Assembly (NCBI GenBank): GCA_963971225.1
Contig: OZ020267.1
Coordinates: 148,517,927-148,581,926, forward strand
Length of the DNA stretch: 64,000 nucleotides
Origin: Melieria omissa
Taxonomy: Eukaryota; Arthropoda; Insecta; Diptera; Ulidiidae
Direction of reading: 5' to 3'
This document shows positions 59,416 to 64,000 of this stretch, in pieces. Within the stretch, counting starts at the first letter, position 1. Each line of letters starts with the position of its first letter. Position numbers and translations under genes: made by a program. Under the pieces are notes generated by a model, which worked only from the letters and a program-made list of their open reading frames with translations, was not told the DNA's origin and did not search any database.

Positions 59416-62380
59416 ATGAATGCGGTGTGTGTGTACGTCTCCACCGCGCAGCTGGTGTTCCAGACGAACCCCACCGACGCCAATACCTTCAGCGAGCAGC
59501 GGCTCGGTGATTTGTGCCAACTTTTCAGCCAGCTACGCCAGCTGCTGTCGTGTGCGGTGTGCACGCGCCTTCTCAACGACCCCTTTGCGCCGCTCAACGA
59601 TGCGCGCTGCCAGCATAATGTTTGCCGGCTATGCGTGCGCGGTCGCAAGTGCCTGCGACCGCTCTGCGGCAGCTGTAAGGACTTGCAAGACTTCAAAACG
59701 TACGCCGAGAATCGGCAGATGCGCTGCCTGCTAATGTGCTACAAAAGCCTGTGCGAGCATCTGTTGGGCTCGTCCTTCTTCGTGCAACTGAGCAGGCAGA
59801 AGCAGCTGATGGCCGTTGGGAGCGATCACATGTCCACCCAGGAGATTGTGTTGGAAGGCGCGCGCTACGAGGACATCTTGAACTGCTTCAGTGCTGACTT
59901 GCCGCACGCTATCACGCCCAGGCTGCAGTTGCCAACTGCGTCGAGCTTGACAGCCACGGCCGGAACGCAGTCTGTGCCGCTGTCTGTGAGTGCAGCCACA
60001 CCGCTGGCGCCGCAAGCGGTGCCACATATGCGCGCACACATGCAGAACGCACCAAAGGCGGCCACACCACCCAGCAACGCTGCCAGCGCCACAACAACCT
60101 ATGTCATGGCCACGCCCACACCCGCCACGGCTACCATCAAGCAGGAGCACACTTCGCCCAGCCTACCAGCTGCCGGCGCTGCACACTCCGCGCCTGTGTT
60201 TGCAGTAAACACACCAACAGCGATTGCAACAGCCACATCCAAAGCGAGCGCACCAGCACCGCTACAGCCGCACGTGCAGTCGGTGTACATGAAGCATGTG
60301 AAACACACCGTCGACAACACCAGCTCGCATGCGTTTACCACAGCAGGTCTGACTGGCTTGCCAGCCTCGCCCACCATTACGTACGTGGGGCACAACACGC
60401 CCGGCATTGTGGTGCCACTTGTCTCATCCTCGGCCACAACCACGGCGCCACTTTCTATCGCTTCGGCCAAATTGCAAACGTACAATCGGCAGCTGGCGCA
60501 GGCGCGCAGCTCGCTGGGCATGCAATCAGGCGTGGTGAAGACGACCGCACTAGGCGCCGACGTGCATGTGCCGCTGACCTTTAAAGTAGCATCGACGGCA
60601 TGCAGCGCGGCCACAACGGCAACAAGCACTACGGGGACAAGCGGTGGCAACACGCACACCACTGCCACTGTTACGTCGCAGCAGATACGCAATCCGCCAT
60701 CCATAAAGACAGTGTCCAATGGTTCGGCCATGTACTCGGTGCTGTACACGGGCGTGGGCAACAAAATCACCATCAAGCGAAAAACGGACGGCGACGAGGA
60801 CAGCTCGCAAAGGGTAAGAAGCATGCAGGCATTTTTCGATCTTCGAAATTTTAAAATTGTAAATTCGAATTTCACTTTAGAAAAACGCTGGAGCTCCCAC
60901 ATCCGCACTGCCAACCAGCAATACACCCACATTTCGCCAGCAAGTGCCTGCCACCACAGCAGCCGCCAATGCCGCCGCCAAGCTCAATCCCAAGCGACGA
61001 GGCTGCCGCTGCGGCAACGCCACACCCACACCCGGCAAGCTGACCTGCTGTGGGCAGCGCTGTCCCTGCTACGTCGAGTCCAAGTCCTGCATTGGCTGCA
61101 AGTGCCGCGGTTGCCGCAATCCACACCGGCCCGACGGCGGCAAGGTGCGCCCCGTCATACCGGAGCTGGCCTGTTACGAGATACAGATGGCTGACGAAAG
61201 TGCCAGCCTCAGCCCCAGCGAGCTGCCAGTAGCGACCACAGCCACCATGCGCACGTCCTCGCCAGCGCAACAGTCAACAACGACGGTTTCAGCCTACAGT
61301 GCGGACCCGCAGCAATCGTCAGTGGCAGTGTCGCAGCTCAATCTGACGCCGACCACCTCGACGGCTTCAAATACGGCCACACTGATACCATTCATCAATC
61401 TGCAGCAGCCGCAGCAACTGCAACAACAACCGCTGGAAAGTCTGCAGCGCGAGTCGGTGCTCATTCAAAATGCCGAGGGCAAGTACCAAGGTAGGCAAAA
61501 ACGACATGCCGCTGCCATTGCAACTGCTAAATCATTTCATTCTGCCGCAATTTCAGTTGTCAACGTCTTCACGACGGGATCACACAGCCAGCATTCTGCA
61601 GGCATGCAGCGGATACACGGCATCTCGCAGTTGTCGGCAAACGTGACAGCTGCCAACAGTAGCAATCATCACAACAGCGGCAACACGGGCCACGTGACCA
61701 CAGTTAACATGTTGTCCGTGTCTACGGCAGCGCCAATAACCACAACCGCCACCAGCACGAACACATTGCCGCAAATATTGCTTCAGCAGCAGCAACATCA
61801 CCAACGACAACATCAACAGCAACAATTACAAAAGCAACAAACGCAGTTACACCACCTGCAGCGCATTGTCAGCGGGAGCAGCAGCAGCAACAACAACAGC
61901 AGCAGCACCACTACCTCCATATCACTGCAGTTGCAGCAGCAACAACAGCACCAGCGACAGTTGCAGCAACAGCAGCAGCAAATCAAAACGCACAACATAA
62001 TGACAATGCGTGCGCCGTCATCTGCAAATACGCAAACGCAGACGATGCCACTGCTCGCCTCCTCCGGTGCGACCAGCACCACGATCACGCTTTCGCCCAT
62101 CATTGTGACCTCGCCGAACACTTTCACGCCGGACATGTTCTCCGACTCGGAGTCGGACGAATTCCTCAACCACGCGCACATGCTGCCCATGTCCAGTGCG
62201 CCTACACGCATTGTGGCCGTGCCACCGGCCCACGCATCGCCGCTGTCGCTGAGCAGCGGCAGTGGCAACAGCAGCAGTGGCAGTGGCAGCAATGCTGGCG
62301 GTGGCGATATGAGCATTTCAATGGGCGGCGCACATCTGGCGCCCACCATGGTCGAAGTGATCGAGGCGAGCGATGTGTGA
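59416..62380 (+). CDS. msl-2: msl-2, RING E3 ligase and DNA-binding subunit of the dosage compensation complex
   Basis: Three exons, 59416-60813, 60881-61490 and 61557-62380, encode 943 aa. MSL2 is the E3 ubiquitin ligase of the male-specific lethal complex and recognises its DNA sites. The RING finger lies at residues 46-87 (SCAVCTRLL, CQHNVCRLC, CGSC; Cys46, 49, 65, His67, Cys70, 73, 84, 87). A long Ala/Thr-rich linker follows. The CXC domain lies at residues 508-544 (GCRCGN, TCCGQRCPCY, CIGCKCRGC). Downstream, LIPFINLQQPQQ and VLIQNAEGKYQ match the conserved segment after the CXC of Drosophila MSL2. The C-terminal part is rich in Gln and Ser/Gly repeats and ends VEVIEASDV. The ATG at 59416 is the first in frame; the frame upstream opens only at a GTG. 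At 943 aa it is longer than Drosophila MSL2 (773 aa), mainly in low-complexity regions. Confidence 0.94.
60814..60880 (+). other. msl-2 intron 1
   Basis: A 67-nt phase-0 intron: AAAGG|GTAAGA and TTCACTTTAG|AAAAAC. The downstream coding frame differs from the one that reads straight through, so splicing is needed to join the RING and CXC halves. Confidence 0.9.
61491..61556 (+). other. msl-2 intron 2, in frame and stop-free
   Basis: A 66-nt segment between CCAAG|GTAGGC and AATTTCAG|TTGTCAAC. Spliced, the protein reads EGKYQ-VVNVFTT, which aligns with EYQGFNIF in Drosophila MSL2. Unspliced, the same frame stays open and adds 22 residues (GRQKRHAAAIATAKSFHSAA and two more). The donor has G at +4, a weak match to consensus. 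Confidence 0.7.
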
Positions 62381-63525
62381 ATGCAGCAGCATGCAAGACG
62401 CCATCAGTTGTAGAAATTTCTGTTTGTTGTTAATCGATCAAGCGTCTGTTTGCTGCTAAAATGGCAAAAAAAAGGATGTGCCTGGTAAATTTGATTTTTA
62501 AATGACTACTTAAATGCCTGCGCCGGCGAGTTATTGTTGTTGGCTGCAGCGCGCCCATCAATAAATGATTATTGACGTTGTTAGAAATTTTTTGATAGAC
62601 AAATAACTGTCGCCAGACTTTTCGGTTTTCGGATGCGTGCAAAAACTTTGCTAATCTTAGCACTTAAGAGATACTCAACTTTCCGCAACTTTGCCTACGT
62701 TCGTAGTATTTATTTTGCTGTAAATATCCACGAAGAGAAGTCTATTGCAATTTTATTGAATATGTAATGTAATTTAGTCGTTTAAGTAGTGTTGGAAAAT
62801 TGAATAATTTGCTTTAAGTAAACCAGAGTATCGGGTGAAGTGGATGCAATTAAAAATATTCGTAAAAGTAAATGCCTTGTCCTCAGATGTTTATACGTTA
62901 AGATTTGTGTGTATGTGCACAGCCAACTGGCGCAACAGTCCAGCTAAACCACCATTGACATGTTTGTAAATTTCACCTAAGTTACACGCGAGTGCATATA
63001 AAAATTATATTTACAAAGTTTTAAGATTTAAAGCAGTTTAATAGTAAACAAACGCATATAAAATATGAATGTATGAATAGAGTAGTGTAGTGCAAGTATA
63101 TAAAAAATTCTTGGTATATATTTAGGTCGTAGCACTAAGTTTTAAGTTGAATTTCGAACTGCGTAATCATCGTAATAAATTATTTGAATGAAACGAACGC
63201 GTTTTGAATCAGCACTTTGCTCGAAAGTGCGCTCTGAATATTTTTGAACGACAGTGCGCTGCCTTGATGCCACTGTGCATTGAACTCGGCTTCAATTTCT
63301 CTTGTACGCGTGTTATCTGCTTGATCTCGCCTCCAGCTTCAACTCTCTAATACAACGAAGTGCGCTTCCGAAATCAATTGAAGAGGGCACTGGAGCAGCT
63401 CATTTGTGTGCTGCTGCTCGGACCGAACGTTTCGTTGTGTACGCTGACACGGCGCTGGTGGTAAATTTCTTCAATTGTGTTCCATTGTTAAGTTGATAAG
63501 GCGTTGTGCTGTGTGTGCGCACAAA
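62381..63525 (+). other. msl-2 3' UTR and intergenic region
   Basis: Follows the TGA at 62378-62380. Poly(A) signals AATAAA occur at 62560-62565 and 63174-63179. The longest T run in the presumed 3' UTR (to about 63200) is six, so no U7 or longer tract is present. The last 300 bp, before the ATG at 63526, should hold the promoter and 5' UTR of the next gene; no TATA box is evident. Confidence 0.6.
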
Positions 63526-63955
63526 ATGTGGAAAACACGCACGAATTCTTGGCTGCTGCTTGCGCTGTGCGCACTGAGTTTGGTAGCCGCCGCCAGGGCA
63601 CAACAGGATAATGGTAAACGGTTGGAATTTGTAATTCAATTTCATTTTTTTTACATGTTAATGTGATTTTCTTGTAGTGGAAGAACCCGACAGCGAGCCC
63701 CTGTCCAATGCCATAGACGAACACAATGCGCGCGTCAGCGAGAATCGCCTGGCCGCACAACTGTTCGCCGTCATCGAGCACTACAAACAGCCAGATCCCA
63801 TTGGCTTCCCGGGCGCGCCCATACCCGACCCCATGGATGTGCCCGATATACGGAAAAGTCTGGGCATGGGCAACCTGATCATGATGAAAGTGAAGGCGCA
63901 CGGACTGTCCAAGTTTCGCATATCCAGCATCAATGCGGACTTGAAGGCAATGCAG
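63526..63955 (+). CDS. Secreted JHBP/takeout-family-like protein, 5' exons (partial)
   Basis: Exon 1 (63526-63613) encodes MWKTRTNSWLLLALCALSLV plus AAARAQQDN, a signal peptide with cleavage likely after ARA. Exon 2 (63678-63955) encodes VEEPDSEPLSNAIDEHNARV, then PDPIGFPGAPIPDPMDVPDI and HGLSKFRISSINADLKAMQ, ending at a GTATGT donor in phase 0. The 64-nt intron has GTAAAC and TTGTAG ends. VKAHGLSKFRISSINADLK resembles the xVYGLSxFxVxxVxxxL strand of haemolymph juvenile-hormone-binding/takeout proteins, which bind hydrophobic ligands in a tubular fold. From memory, Drosophila CG3246 is a protein of this type close to msl-2 (CG3241), which would make this conserved synteny. The C-terminal part is beyond the window, so the family call is moderate. 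Confidence 0.7.
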
Positions 63956-64000
63956 GTATGTCGCAGACAAGTTGGCTGTTTTAAAATTTGCAAATATTAT

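Noticed and set aside
60099..60932. 277-codon open frame on the minus strand
   Set aside because: Complement of the Ala/Thr-rich linker of msl-2; crosses the msl-2 intron and has no recognisable domain.
1..64000. CRISPR arrays, operons or bacterial contamination
   Set aside because: Introns, codon pattern and gene content are all insect nuclear; no regularly spaced direct repeats of that kind.

Overview
The window is nuclear DNA from a higher fly (Diptera, Brachycera), probably a tephritid fruit fly or a close relative. Support: AT-rich introns with canonical GTAAGT/AG splice sites, recognisable Msp300 (nesprin-1) and msl-2 genes, and a mariner remnant with the DD41D spacing of the rosa family, which was first described from tephritids. 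Genus and species cannot be read from the sequence.

Layout. From 1 to 54.3 kb, on the minus strand, lies the 5' half of Msp300. A giant spectrin-repeat exon runs off the left edge (1-9976). A second spectrin exon follows (10291-12897), then three exons for the tandem calponin-homology (CH) actin-binding domain (12968-14884) and a 62-nt exon that opens the first CH domain (23433-23494). Two alternative 5' coding exons lie upstream (39326-41501 and 53410-54292). Both end in splice phase 1 and both join the 62-nt exon in frame. From 54.3 to 59.4 kb is the upstream region between Msp300 and msl-2, which are transcribed away from each other. At 59416-62380, on the plus strand, is msl-2 (RING finger plus CXC domain, 943 aa in three exons). 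At 63526 the first two exons of a secreted protein of the JHBP/takeout type begin and continue beyond the right edge.

The long Msp300 introns (14.9-53.4 kb) are full of mobile elements, many nested: two modular tRNA-derived SINE families, two LINE remnants, an internally deleted DD41D mariner, hAT elements with 8-bp duplications, a Transib-like element whose ends match the V(D)J recombination heptamer, pogo-like elements, a putative solo LTR, a 310-bp inverted repeat pair and a dispersed 70-nt hairpin.

The most striking pattern is a set of nine short elements bounded by TTAA and CCC/CCT ends. Each carries a different palindrome whose axis lies 27-29.5 bp from the outer edge of a TTAA. This is the geometry of the left end of the piggyBac transposon, where the palindrome is bound by the transposase's cysteine-rich domain. 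It suggests many non-autonomous families, each served by its own piggyBac-like transposase, with fixed spacing but changed sequence.

How the genes relate: Msp300 anchors nuclei and organelles to the cytoskeleton in muscle and elsewhere. msl-2 encodes the RING E3 ligase and DNA-binding subunit of the dosage compensation complex. They share no obvious function; their value here is as anchors for identity and synteny.
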